DNA from: Maricaulis maris
GTDB lineage: Bacteria > Pseudomonadota > Alphaproteobacteria > Caulobacterales > Maricaulaceae
NCBI RefSeq assembly: GCF_003634045.1
Contig: NZ_RBIM01000008.1
Span: forward strand, 62,001 to 126,000
Length of the DNA stretch: 64,000 nucleotides
Reading direction: 5' to 3'
Numbering within the stretch: position 1 is the first letter of the stretch; every line of letters begins with the position of its first letter. Below are positions 28,094 through 37,041 of the stretch, piece after piece. The notes below the pieces were generated by a model, which made no database searches, was not told the DNA's origin, and saw only the letters and a list, made by a program, of their open reading frames with translations. The position numbers and the translations under genes are program-made.

Positions 28094-29455
28094 ATGACCC
28101 GCATACTTGTCCTGATTGCCGCGTTTCTTGCCCTGTTAGGCTGGAGCGGTGTCGTCACCGCCCAGGAACCTCTGCGGGTCGATGTGACCCAGGGCAATCT
28201 CGATCCCATGCCGATCGCCGTGCCGGACTTTGTCGGCGTCTCTGACGAAGCCATGCGCCGCGGCGCAGACATCACGCGGGTCGTCGCCAATGACCTGGCC
28301 AGCTCCGGCCTGTTTGCCCCGGTCGACCAGGAAGCCTTCATCGAGGACATCACCAATATCGACCTGCGCCCGCGCTTTTCAGATTGGCGCGTGATCAATG
28401 CCGACGCCCTTCTGGTCGGCAGCGTGACGATCCAGGAAGATGGTCGTCTCGTGGTCGGCTTCCGGCTCTGGGATACGCGCCTGGAAGAGCAGCTCCTGGG
28501 CCTGCAATATCGCACCGCACCGGAAAACTGGCGCCGCGTGGCGCACCGTCTGGCGGACGCCGTCTATGAGCGTCTCACCGGTGAGACCGGTTATTTCAAC
28601 ACGCGCATTGTCTATGTCTCGGAAGGCCGCGGCATTGAGGGGGAGCCGATCCGCCAGCTCGCCCTGATGGACCAGGACGGCGCCAATCCGTCCTTTCTCA
28701 CCGACCGCTCCTACATGGCGTTATTGCCCAATTATTCGCCGAGCGCCCAGGAGATCACCTATGTCTCCTTCCTCGACGGTCAGGCGACGACCTATCTCTA
28801 CAATCTTGAAACCGGACGCCAGGAAGCCCTGTTTGCCTCCGGCGGCGCAGGTGCAGCGAGCCAGGTTGATCCGGACGGGCAAAGCCTGTCCGCGCGTTTC
28901 TCACCGGATGGATCGGAACTGGCCGTGTCGATCGAGACCCGGTCCGGACACGACATTCATCTGTTCGACCTTCGCACCCGCAATCTGCAGCGCCTGACGC
29001 AACACCCGGCCGATGATGTCGAGCCATCCTTCTCGCCCGATGGTGAGCGTATTGTTTTCTCGTCAGCCCGTGGCGGTGGGTCTCAGCTATACGTGATGGA
29101 TCGCGACGGGTCCGACGTCCAGCGTGTGACTTTCGGCTCGGGTCGCTACACGACACCGGTCTGGTCGCCGCGTGGGGATTTGATCGCGTTTACCAAGCAG
29201 ATCGGCGGCCAGTTTGCGCTCGGCGTTGTCCGGGCCGATGGGTCTGGAATCGAGCGGATTCTGTTTGAAGGCTATTTCGTCGACACGCCGGCCTGGTCGC
29301 CGAACGGACGTGTTTTGCTGTTCACACGCGGGGAACCACGCACCAATGGTACGCGTTATGAAATCTGGAGCGTCGATCTGGCTGGTTTCAATCTAAGGCG
29401 GCTCGCAACGGGCGGAATGGCGTCCGACCCCGCATGGTCGCCCTTGATTGAGTAG
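28094..29455 (+). CDS. tolB: TolB
   Basis: 453 residues, periplasmic. A Sec signal peptide (VLIAAFLALLGWSGVVTAQ) precedes an N-terminal domain and a six-bladed beta-propeller with blades such as ARFSPDGSELAVS, PSFSPDGERIVFSS, PVWSPRGDLIAF and PAWSPNGRVLLF. It binds Pal and receives the TolA signal. Starts 28 bp after tolA. Confidence 0.96.
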   Translation: MTRILVLIAAFLALLGWSGVVTAQEPLRVDVTQGNLDPMPIAVPDFVGVSDEAMRRGADITRVVANDLASSGLFAPVDQEAFIEDITNIDLRPRFSDWRVINADALLVGSVTIQEDGRLVVGFRLWDTRLEEQLLGLQYRTAPENWRRVAHRLADAVYERLTGETGYFNTRIVYVSEGRGIEGEPIRQLALMDQDGANPSFLTDRSYMALLPNYSPSAQEITYVSFLDGQATTYLYNLETGRQEALFASGGAGAASQVDPDGQSLSARFSPDGSELAVSIETRSGHDIHLFDLRTRNLQRLTQHPADDVEPSFSPDGERIVFSSARGGGSQLYVMDRDGSDVQRVTFGSGRYTTPVWSPRGDLIAFTKQIGGQFALGVVRADGSGIERILFEGYFVDTPAWSPNGRVLLFTRGEPRTNGTRYEIWSVDLAGFNLRRLATGGMASDPAWSPLIE

Positions 29456-29588
29456 CAGATTTCTGCGTAACGTTTTGTCCGGTAAACGGCACCAATGGGG
29501 GGGCCGTCATCGGTTCAACGTCACGTGACGCGTGATTGGGAGTAAGCCTCAGGCGGTTTGCGCTTGGGCTGATTGAGGGTGTAACATT

Positions 29589-30113
29589 ATGAATATCAAA
29601 CTGTTTGCTATTGCGGCGCTTGGGGCGTTTGCGACCGCTTGTGCGTCGACTCCTCCGGTCGACGACACGGCCCCCGTGCGTGCGCCTGATCCGATTGTCG
29701 AACCGGATCCCGGTCCTGTCGATACCGGCCCGGGATATGAACTGGGCTCCACCGCGCATTTTGTTGAAGCCGCGGGCGACCGGGTTTTCTTCGGCCTCGA
29801 CCGTCATGACCTGTCGGACGAAGCCCGCGCCACCCTGCGTCGCCAGGCGGCTTGGCTTGCCTCCTACCCGGATGCCCGCATCCTGGTGGCCGGCAATTGC
29901 GATGAGCGCGGAACGCGTGAGTACAACCTGGCTCTCGGGGCACGACGCGCCAATGCGGCCCGCACCTATCTGATCAGCCAGGGCGTGGACCCGTCGCGGG
30001 TCTCGACCACCTCTTACGGCAAGGAACGCCCGACCTGCATGCAGTCGTCGGAAACCTGCTGGGCGGTCAACCGCAATGCGGCCACGACACTGGTTGGCGG
30101 CTACACCAACTAG
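29589..30113 (+). CDS. pal: Peptidoglycan-associated lipoprotein Pal
   Basis: 174 residues. The signal ends in ATAC, a lipobox, anchoring it in the outer membrane. A Pro/Asp-rich spacer is followed by an OmpA-like peptidoglycan-binding domain with VFFGLDRHDLSDEAR, GNCDERGTREYNLALGARRA and the SYGKERP end. It holds the outer membrane to the wall. The 133-bp gap after tolB contains no gene. Confidence 0.96.
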   Translation: MNIKLFAIAALGAFATACASTPPVDDTAPVRAPDPIVEPDPGPVDTGPGYELGSTAHFVEAAGDRVFFGLDRHDLSDEARATLRRQAAWLASYPDARILVAGNCDERGTREYNLALGARRANAARTYLISQGVDPSRVSTTSYGKERPTCMQSSETCWAVNRNAATTLVGGYTN

Positions 30114-30134
30114 TTCGTGCAGGCATGAAACAGG

Positions 30135-30170
30135 AAACGCCCGTGACCGACCCGTCGCGGGCGTTTTCCA
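30135..30170 (+). terminator. Intrinsic terminator between pal and cpoB
   Basis: The stem AAACGCCCG/CGGGCGTTT with T run lies 20 bp after pal. It would separate cpoB from tol-pal transcripts or act as partial attenuator. Confidence 0.75.
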
Positions 30171-30224
30171 TTCTTCTCCGGGGCAGCCGTAATTTCGCCG
30201 TCCTCGTCCGATAGGTGCGTTTCC

Positions 30225-31112
30225 ATGATCAGAGTTCTTTGCCTCTCCGCCCTCGCGACAGCCTTGATTGCCGCCGCGCCCGCCCAGGCCCAGTCACGCC
30301 GGGAATTGTCTGAACGCATCGATGCCACGGAAGTGCGTATCGGCGAGCTGGAGCGCCAGTTCATGGCCGGCGACCCGGTCGCGGAAGCATTGATCCGGCG
30401 CATGGACGAGCTGGAATACCAGGTCCAGGCGCTGACCGGTGAGGCGGAACGTCTCAGCTTCGAAAACCGCCAATTGCGCCAACAGGTCGAGACGCTCGAG
30501 AGTGAGCTTGAGGCCAATGCCCGTCCGGCGGCACCGGCCATGGACGATGCGGCTGTGGCATGGATGCAGGATGGTCTCGATGCCGACGGCGACGCGGCGG
30601 ACGGTTCGCAGATTGCCATCATTGATCCGGCCGACCCGCATGGTGAGGCCCGCGCCGCCGCGACCGGTGTGCTTGGCGGTGCTCCGGCGGCGGCGGATAG
30701 TGCCGGTACGAACCCGGCCGCACCGGCCGACCCGTCCATAGCCTATGAGGCGGCGCGTGCGCGGCTGCTCGATGGTGATTTCGACGGCGCCCAAAGCGGT
30801 TTCGAAAGCTTCGTGGCGAACAATCCCGATCATGCCCTGACCGCGCAAGCGCAATACTGGCTTGGTGAAACCTTCTATGTCCGGAGTGATTTTACCCAGG
30901 CCGCCGACGCCTATATCGCCTCGCTTCGCCAAGCCCCGGAGGGTGAGAAAGCACCGGACGCACTGGTCCGGCTTGCCGCGTCGCTGCACGGGATGGGCCG
31001 CACCGAAGATGCCTGTGCCACCCTGTCCCGTTTCGGGCGCCAATTCCCCAATGCCGCGCCGGCCTCGCAGGCCCGCGCCGCGCGGGAATCGGTTCGCGCC
31101 AACTGCCAATAG
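30225..31112 (+). CDS. cpoB: CpoB/YbgF, Tol-associated division coordinator
   Basis: 295 residues. Signal peptide (CLSALATALIAAAPAQAQ), then a coiled-coil region (LEYQVQALTGEAERLSFENRQ) for trimerisation, an Ala/Pro-rich linker, and C-terminal TPR repeats (YEAARARLLDGDFDGAQSGF, ALTAQAQYWLGETFYV). CpoB couples peptidoglycan synthesis and Tol action at division. Downstream of the pal terminator, two bases before tilS. Confidence 0.92.
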   Translation: MIRVLCLSALATALIAAAPAQAQSRRELSERIDATEVRIGELERQFMAGDPVAEALIRRMDELEYQVQALTGEAERLSFENRQLRQQVETLESELEANARPAAPAMDDAAVAWMQDGLDADGDAADGSQIAIIDPADPHGEARAAATGVLGGAPAAADSAGTNPAAPADPSIAYEAARARLLDGDFDGAQSGFESFVANNPDHALTAQAQYWLGETFYVRSDFTQAADAYIASLRQAPEGEKAPDALVRLAASLHGMGRTEDACATLSRFGRQFPNAAPASQARAARESVRANCQ

Positions 31113-31114
31113 GC

Positions 31115-32470
31115 GTGAGCGCTGCGGCCGTCGACATTGTCGGCACTGCGCTGGACCGGCTGGGCGGGGACGGTGTCCTCGGCCTCGCCTGCTCGGGCGG
31201 TGGTGACAGTCTCGCCCTGCTGTTGATCGCATCGGACTGGGCCGACCGGAATGGTCGGCGGCTCCACGTCTTCACCGTTGATCACCGATTGCGGCCAGAG
31301 GCCGCCGTAGAGGCGCAAGAGGTCAGCCGTATTGCGGCAGAGCTGGGTTGGCCGTGCGATATCCTGCCCTGGCAGGAGGCTCGCGCCGGGGCTGGCATTC
31401 AGGCCCGCGCCCGCAAGGCCCGTCATCGCCTGTTGGCCAATGCCTGCCAGACGCATGGAATTGATCGGCTAATGCTGGCCCATACGCGGGACGACCAGTC
31501 CGAGACGGTCTGGTTGCGCCTTGCTGCGGGTGGCAGCTGGCGCAGTGCAGCGGCGATGGCCGAGACGGCACCGTCGCCGGTCTGGCCGGAAGGTCGTGAC
31601 CTGACGCTGATCCGCCCCTGCCTCTGCATCGACCGTGCGGATTTGCGGCAAATCCTGGCGACCGCCGGCCGCCGCTGGGTCGATGATCCGTCGAATGAAG
31701 ATTGTCGTTATGCGCGGATCCGCACCCGGGGCACGCTGTGCCAGCTCGGTGAGGCGGGTTTCGAGACGGCGCGCTTTGCCGCCTTGGCGACGACACTGCA
31801 GGCGCTGATCCAGGCCGAACGGGCGGCTGCCTGGCGCGCGGCCGGCACCTGTGTCGGGATCGAGGCATGGGGGGGCGCCCGGATTGACCGCGCCACTTGG
31901 TCGGCCCTGACTCCGGCGATCCGCTTTTGCATGCTCGACGCTCTGGTGATGGCGGTCTCCGGGGAAGAGCAGAATCCGACCCGGTCGCGGCTTGAACCGA
32001 TCGACGCGGCGCTGTGCGATGGCCGGCCGGTGTCGGGCTGCGGCGTCCGACTGTTGGAAGAGCGGGACGGCGCGGTTTGGATGGTTCGCGATGCCGGTGC
32101 CGTTCTGGGCCGGGTTGACCGGCCCGTCCCCGAGCCTTGGTGCGAAACGGCAGCAAGCTCTGGTGGTCGCCAGTCAACATGGATCTTCGACGGTCGTTTC
32201 GAGCTTGCAAACCGTCAACGCAAACTTGATTGGCGTTTGCTGGGCGAGGCGTATCAAGGTGTGTCGGATCGAGCTATACTCGATCCTGTGCCAGGTCCGG
32301 CCCGATCCGGCCTGCTGGTCGGCGAGCGGAACGGCGAGGTGGTCGAGATCGCCGGATTTGCCGCAGCGGACGGCTCGGCGACCATGCGATCGCTGCTCGC
32401 GCACAGATTTTGCAGGCGTCTGCTGCCGCACCCTGCGGCGAGATGGTTTGATGAACCGAATGCGGCCTGA
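31115..32470 (+). CDS. tilS: tRNA(Ile)-lysidine synthase
   Basis: Modifies C34 of the CAU-anticodon isoleucine tRNA to lysidine. 451 residues with the PP-loop SGGGDS at residues 27-32, the HTRDDQSETVWLR segment and WVDDPSNED, all hallmarks. The GTG start comes two bases after the cpoB stop. Its C-terminal region is weakly conserved, as usual. Confidence 0.94.
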   Translation: MSAAAVDIVGTALDRLGGDGVLGLACSGGGDSLALLLIASDWADRNGRRLHVFTVDHRLRPEAAVEAQEVSRIAAELGWPCDILPWQEARAGAGIQARARKARHRLLANACQTHGIDRLMLAHTRDDQSETVWLRLAAGGSWRSAAAMAETAPSPVWPEGRDLTLIRPCLCIDRADLRQILATAGRRWVDDPSNEDCRYARIRTRGTLCQLGEAGFETARFAALATTLQALIQAERAAAWRAAGTCVGIEAWGGARIDRATWSALTPAIRFCMLDALVMAVSGEEQNPTRSRLEPIDAALCDGRPVSGCGVRLLEERDGAVWMVRDAGAVLGRVDRPVPEPWCETAASSGGRQSTWIFDGRFELANRQRKLDWRLLGEAYQGVSDRAILDPVPGPARSGLLVGERNGEVVEIAGFAAADGSATMRSLLAHRFCRRLLPHPAARWFDEPNAA

Positions 32471-32571
32471 ATGGGTCGGGATTGCAAGCGGGCTGCGCGC
32501 CTGACTGGCGCTGAGCGCCCGGAATGCCCATATCTGGTCGTGAATGACCGACTGATTGAACGGATAAATGC

Positions 32572-34485
32572 ATGCCCATGAGAAATTTTGCGATCCTGGC
32601 CGTGGTGCTGGTCCTGTTGATGGTGTTGATGCAGATGATGGGGCAGTCCTCTGACCCGGCATCCCAGCAACGCGGACCATCCTATTCGGATTTCCTCGAC
32701 CGGGTTGAACGCAGCGAGATTTCCAGCGCTACGATCCAGGGCGACACGCTGCGTGCCGTGACCCATTCGGGCGAAAGCTTTGAGGTGACGCTGCCGCCGT
32801 CTGACACGCAGACGGTCAGCCTGCTGCGCGAAGCCGACGTCAATGTCCGTGTCGAGCCGGTGTCCGAAGATGGCAATATCTTCCTCTCCATGCTGTTCAA
32901 CTGGTTCCCGCTGCTGCTGCTGATCGGTGTCTGGATATTCTTCATGCGCCAGATGCAGGGCGGTGGACGCGGCGGCGCCATGGGCTTTGGCAAGTCGAAG
33001 GCGCGGCTTTTGACCGAGCATCATGGCCGCAAGACGTTCGATGATGTTGCCGGTGTCGATGAAGCCAAGGATGAACTCCAGGAAGTCGTCGAGTATCTGA
33101 AGGATCCGTCGAAATTCCAGCGTCTGGGCGGCAAGATCCCGAAAGGCGCCTTGCTCGTCGGACCTCCGGGCACCGGCAAGACATTGCTGGCCCGCGCCGT
33201 CGCCGGTGAGGCCAATGTCCCCTTCTTCACGATCTCCGGTTCCGATTTCGTGGAAATGTTTGTCGGCGTCGGCGCCAGCCGTGTCCGTGACATGTTCGAA
33301 CAGGCCAAGAAGAACGCGCCCTGTATCATCTTCATCGACGAGATCGACGCGGTCGGTCGGTCGCGCGGGGCCGGTCTCGGCGGCGGCAATGATGAACGCG
33401 AACAGACGCTGAACCAGCTCCTGGTCGAGATGGACGGGTTTGAGTCGAATGAAGGCATCATCCTGATCGCCGCCACCAACCGTCCCGACGTGCTCGATCC
33501 GGCGCTCTTGCGTCCGGGCCGTTTCGACCGTCAGGTCGTGGTGCCCAATCCGGACATCACCGGGCGTGAGAAGATCGTCAAGGTCCATATGCGCGATGTG
33601 CCGCTGGCCGATGATGTCGACCCCAAGGTGATTGCGCGCGGCACGCCCGGTTTCTCCGGTGCCGACCTCGCCAACCTGGTCAATGAGGCCGCCCTGCTGG
33701 CCGCCCGTCGCAACAAGCGCCGCGTGGCTATGCAGGAATTCGAGGACGCCAAGGACAAGGTGATGATGGGGCCGGAGCGGCGTTCCATGGTCATGTCCGA
33801 GAAGGAAAAGCAGCTCACCGCCTATCACGAGTCCGGCCATGCCATCGTCGCCATCAACGTGCCGTCGGCTGACCCGGTGCACAAGGCGACCATCATTCCG
33901 CGCGGTCGTGCCCTGGGCATGGTCATGCAGCTGCCGGAAGGCGACAAGATGTCGATGACGCACGAGGAAATGACCTCGCGTCTCGCCATCATGATGGGTG
34001 GCCGCGTTGCCGAGGAAATGAAGTTCGGCAAGGAGAAAGTCACCTCCGGCGCCGCGTCGGACATCCAGCAGGCGACCCGACTGGCCAAGGCCATGGTGAC
34101 CCAGTGGGGCTTCTCCGACGAGCTCGGTCCGATCGATTATGCCGACAATCAGGGCGAGGTTTTCCTCGGCCAGCAACTGGTGCAGAGCAAATCCGTGTCC
34201 GGCACCACGGCTCGCAAGATCGAAGAAGAGGTTCGCAATCTGGTGCAGACCGGCATGGACGAGGCGCGCCGCATCCTGACCGCCAAGCGCAAGGATTGGG
34301 AGACCCTGTCGGAAGGCCTGCTGGAATACGAAACCCTGTCCGGCAGCGAGATCACCGACCTGCTCAACGGCAAACCGCCGGTCCGCCCCGACGATACGCC
34401 GCCCCCGCCCAGCGACACGCCGACCAGCGCCGTGCCGACAACGGATGAGGGGCCGGAAACCGGTCCGGAACCGCAGGGCGCCTGA
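32572..34485 (+). CDS. ftsH: ATP-dependent zinc metalloprotease FtsH
   Basis: 637-residue inner-membrane AAA protease that degrades unassembled membrane proteins and regulators. Two N-terminal helices (about residues 5-24 and 105-125) flank the periplasmic part; Walker A GPPGTGKT is at 197-204, Walker B in [12 protein letters not shown] region [18 protein letters not shown], and the zinc site HESGH at 419-423. The tail is Pro/Thr-rich. The tilS-ftsH adjacency is typical of proteobacteria. Confidence 0.97.
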   Translation: MPMRNFAILAVVLVLLMVLMQMMGQSSDPASQQRGPSYSDFLDRVERSEISSATIQGDTLRAVTHSGESFEVTLPPSDTQTVSLLREADVNVRVEPVSEDGNIFLSMLFNWFPLLLLIGVWIFFMRQMQGGGRGGAMGFGKSKARLLTEHHGRKTFDDVAGVDEAKDELQEVVEYLKDPSKFQRLGGKIPKGALLVGPPGTGKTLLARAVAGEANVPFFTISGSDFVEMFVGVGASRVRDMFEQAKKNAPCIIFIDEIDAVGRSRGAGLGGGNDEREQTLNQLLVEMDGFESNEGIILIAATNRPDVLDPALLRPGRFDRQVVVPNPDITGREKIVKVHMRDVPLADDVDPKVIARGTPGFSGADLANLVNEAALLAARRNKRRVAMQEFEDAKDKVMMGPERRSMVMSEKEKQLTAYHESGHAIVAINVPSADPVHKATIIPRGRALGMVMQLPEGDKMSMTHEEMTSRLAIMMGGRVAEEMKFGKEKVTSGAASDIQQATRLAKAMVTQWGFSDELGPIDYADNQGEVFLGQQLVQSKSVSGTTARKIEEEVRNLVQTGMDEARRILTAKRKDWETLSEGLLEYETLSGSEITDLLNGKPPVRPDDTPPPPSDTPTSAVPTTDEGPETGPEPQGA

Positions 34486-34507
34486 TCCGGCGATAACGCG
34501 CAATGAC

Positions 34508-34543
34508 AAAGCCCCGGACCTTGAACAGGTTCGGGGCTTTTTT
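34508..34543 (+). terminator. Intrinsic terminator after ftsH
   Basis: The stem AAAGCCCCGGACC/GGTTCGGGGCTTT is followed by TTTTT, 20 bp after ftsH. Confidence 0.9.
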
Positions 34544-34630
34544 GATCATGGGGCTGTGCCGATCAACGCTTGCCCGCTTGGCCAAATCACAACCAAATCG
34601 TGTTTCAGTAACAAGAGGCATCCGGTGGTC

Positions 34631-35125
34631 ATGCGATACTTGTCAGCAATCTTCGCCAGCGCGTTTCTGGCCGCTTGTGCCCATGACCCCGCCGCTGCGC
34701 CGACTCCCCAGGCTTCGGCCTTGGTGACTGAATACTCCGTCTCGGTCGACGCCGCCTTGCCGGGGCAGAGGGTGACCGTCGGGGAGGAGTCCAGCTTCCG
34801 CAGCAATGGTGACGGCGAGATGGTCGTAATGGTGTTTCTGGAAGACCTGCCGGCCGGCGTCACTGACCTTGCCGACGCCAGTGGCACGGACAGCCGGACA
34901 TTGATGGTTGGCATGCAGCCGTCGCGCGATGGTGACGGTCGTATCGTCTATGAGATCCACTTGGCGTTCCAGGATGATGTCGAGGCACACCCGTTCGGAT
35001 TGCAGGACAGGCCGCGTCTTGTCGCCGCCGAAGGTGAGACCGCGACCGTACATCTCGGTCAGGAGGCCGGTGAGGTCTATTCCCGATTAACCATTGATGT
35101 GACCTCGCACACTGTCGTGGACTAA
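34631..35125 (+). CDS. Small outer-membrane or periplasmic lipoprotein, unknown function
   Basis: About 164 residues. The signal MRYLSAIFASAFLAAC ends in a lipobox. The mature part is beta-rich (TEYSVSVDAALPGQRVTVGE, IVYEIHLAFQDD, SRLTIDVTSH) and may be a single beta-sandwich. A GTG at 34625 (AGAGG six bases upstream) is an alternative start adding two residues. It stands alone between two terminators. Confidence 0.78.
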   Translation: MRYLSAIFASAFLAACAHDPAAAPTPQASALVTEYSVSVDAALPGQRVTVGEESSFRSNGDGEMVVMVFLEDLPAGVTDLADASGTDSRTLMVGMQPSRDGDGRIVYEIHLAFQDDVEAHPFGLQDRPRLVAAEGETATVHLGQEAGEVYSRLTIDVTSHTVVD

Positions 35126-35150
35126 ACCGGCTCCGGGAGCCGGGGTTTTC
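35124..35150 (+). terminator. Intrinsic terminator after the lipoprotein gene
   Basis: The stem CCGGCTC/GAGCCGG with a three-base loop and a downstream TTTTCGTTT begins immediately after the stop. Confidence 0.8.
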
Positions 35151-35226
35151 GTTTGTCGCCCAGTGCCGGTGCAGCGTATATCAGGGGCAGGCAGTCACCC
35201 TCCCGCTTCCCAGCAAACGGATCGTC

Positions 35227-36057
35227 ATGGCCAAATTCCGTTCCCGTCGCCAGTCCGACCTGCCCTTCGTGATGGGCGTTCTCAATGTCACGCCGGACAG
35301 TTTCTCCGATGGTGGTGATTTCATTGACCAGGAAGCTGCAGTCGAGCGCGGTCTGGAAATGTTGAAGAACGGCGCCGACGTGATCGATGTCGGTGGCGAG
35401 TCGACACGTCCGGGCGCGGCACCCGTGGCCGAGGATGAAGAACTGCGGCGTGTCATTCCGGTGATCAAGACCCTGCGCGAGCGCTCTGGCGCCCGCATTT
35501 CGATCGACACATTCAAACCGGCCGTGGCGCGCGCCGCCGTCGAGGCCGGAGCCGATATCTGGAATGATGTCATGGCGCTTCGTGCCGACGGCGCCCTTGA
35601 GACCGCGGCCGAACTCGGCGTGCCGGTTATCCTCATGCACATGTCGGGCACACCCAAGACGATGCAAAAGGACCCGCAATATGACGACGTGGTGTCCGAG
35701 GTCTGCGACTTCCTGACCGAACGGGCCGATATCGCCATGGCCAAGGGCGTCAGTGCTGACAGTATCTGGCTCGACCCGGGCATTGGTTTCGGAAAATCGC
35801 TCGATCACAATCTGGCGCTGATGCGTGACCTCGATCAGGTGATCGGGCTTGGCTATCCGGTCCTGTTCGGCGCCTCGCGCAAACGTTTCATTGCTGCCAT
35901 CGACGAGGGTGCTGCCGAGATGGAGCGGTTGGGTGGATCGCTGGCAGCGGCCTTGCGCGCGGCCTCGGCCGGCGCCGCCATGGTGCGCGTTCATGATGTC
36001 CGCATGACGGTCCAGGCGCTGAAGGTCCAGGCCGCCATCCGCAAGGGACGCGCCTGA
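35227..36057 (+). CDS. folP: Dihydropteroate synthase
   Basis: Condenses p-aminobenzoate with dihydropterin pyrophosphate in folate synthesis; the sulfonamide target. 276 residues with MGVLNVTPDSFSDGG, the DVGGESTRPGA motif, ISIDTF, ILMHMSGTP, DPGIGFGKS and FGASRKRFI. All usual active-site motifs are intact. Its TGA shares a base with the following GST start (TGATG). Confidence 0.96.
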   Translation: MAKFRSRRQSDLPFVMGVLNVTPDSFSDGGDFIDQEAAVERGLEMLKNGADVIDVGGESTRPGAAPVAEDEELRRVIPVIKTLRERSGARISIDTFKPAVARAAVEAGADIWNDVMALRADGALETAAELGVPVILMHMSGTPKTMQKDPQYDDVVSEVCDFLTERADIAMAKGVSADSIWLDPGIGFGKSLDHNLALMRDLDQVIGLGYPVLFGASRKRFIAAIDEGAAEMERLGGSLAAALRAASAGAAMVRVHDVRMTVQALKVQAAIRKGRA

Positions 36058-36698
36058 TGTCCTATACGCTTTATGGCAAGGCGGGTTTCGGTTCGGTCTG
36101 CGTCGAGGCGGCGCTGGAACTGGTTGGGGCGGAGTACGACTTCGTCGAAGCTGATCCCTTGGGCGATGAGGCCGACCAGCGCCGTGTGCGCGCCATTAAT
36201 CCGGCCGGCCAGGTTCCCGCCCTCATCCTGCCGGACGACAGCGTCATGACCGAGAGCGCCGCCATCCTCATCTGGCTTGGTGATCGTTATCCCGAGGCCG
36301 GTATCGCGCCCGCCATCGACGCACCGGAGCGTGCCGAATATCTGCGCTGGATGCTGTTTCTGGCGGCCAGCATCTATTCCACCTTCACCCTGTCGGACGG
36401 GCCGGAGCGTTTTCACCCCGACCCCGCAACCCATGAGACCCTGCTGGCGTTGACCAATCAGCGCCGCAACGACATGTGGACCTTGATGAATGATGCGTTT
36501 GACGGTGCTCCCGGCCGCTTCCTGCTCGGCGACAGTCTCAGCCTGCTGGACGTCTATGTCGCCATGATGTGCCGTTGGTCGCCGGGGCGCTCCAGCTTCG
36601 CCCGTGTCTGCCGGGCTCTTCTGCCGGTGGTGGAGGCGACCGAGGCCGACCCGATCATCGCCGAGGTCTGGGCGCGCAATTTCCGACGCCAGGACTGA
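36057..36698 (+). CDS. Glutathione S-transferase family protein
   Basis: 213 residues: thioredoxin-like N-terminal domain (YTLYGKAGFGSVCVEAALEL, INPAGQVPAL, then ES for glutathione gamma-Glu binding in MTESAAILIWL) and an all-helical C-terminal domain with FLLGDSLSLLDVYVAMM. Substrate unknown. Coupled to folP by a shared base and followed four bases later by the SMR exporter. Confidence 0.88.
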   Translation: MSYTLYGKAGFGSVCVEAALELVGAEYDFVEADPLGDEADQRRVRAINPAGQVPALILPDDSVMTESAAILIWLGDRYPEAGIAPAIDAPERAEYLRWMLFLAASIYSTFTLSDGPERFHPDPATHETLLALTNQRRNDMWTLMNDAFDGAPGRFLLGDSLSLLDVYVAMMCRWSPGRSSFARVCRALLPVVEATEADPIIAEVWARNFRRQD

Positions 36699-36702
36699 GC
36701 CG

Positions 36703-37041
36703 GTGGCCTTCCTGACCAATCCCTGGACCCTGTTGGTGCTCGGCGGCATCTGCGAGATGGGCTGGGCGCTGGGGTTCAAATATGTCCGCAGCGACGCGCC
36801 CTGGTGGCAGCACGCGGCGGTCTTCGCCGTGCTCGCCGCCTCGATGGCATTGTTGTGGGTCGCCATGAAATCCCTGCCCGCCGGCACCGCCTATGCGGTG
36901 GGGACCGGGATCGGCGCGCTGGGCGTGGCGACACTTGGCATCCTCGTTTTCAACGAGCCGGCGACGCATTTGCGCATCTTCTTCCTGGCCCTGATCCTGA
37001 TCGGCATTGTCGGCCTGAAAGCCGTCAGCGGCGAGCGCTAG
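36703..37041 (+). CDS. sugE: Small multidrug resistance protein, Gdx/SugE-like
   Basis: 112 residues forming four membrane helices. The essential Glu is in GGICEMGWALGFKYV, close to the Gdx (guanidinium exporter)/SugE pattern; GTGIGALGVATLGILVFNEP is the third-helix family motif. It works as an antiparallel dimer exchanging guanidinium or quaternary ammonium for protons. GTG start four bases after the GST. Its TAG overlaps the opposing peptidase stop. Confidence 0.88.
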   Translation: MAFLTNPWTLLVLGGICEMGWALGFKYVRSDAPWWQHAAVFAVLAASMALLWVAMKSLPAGTAYAVGTGIGALGVATLGILVFNEPATHLRIFFLALILIGIVGLKAVSGER

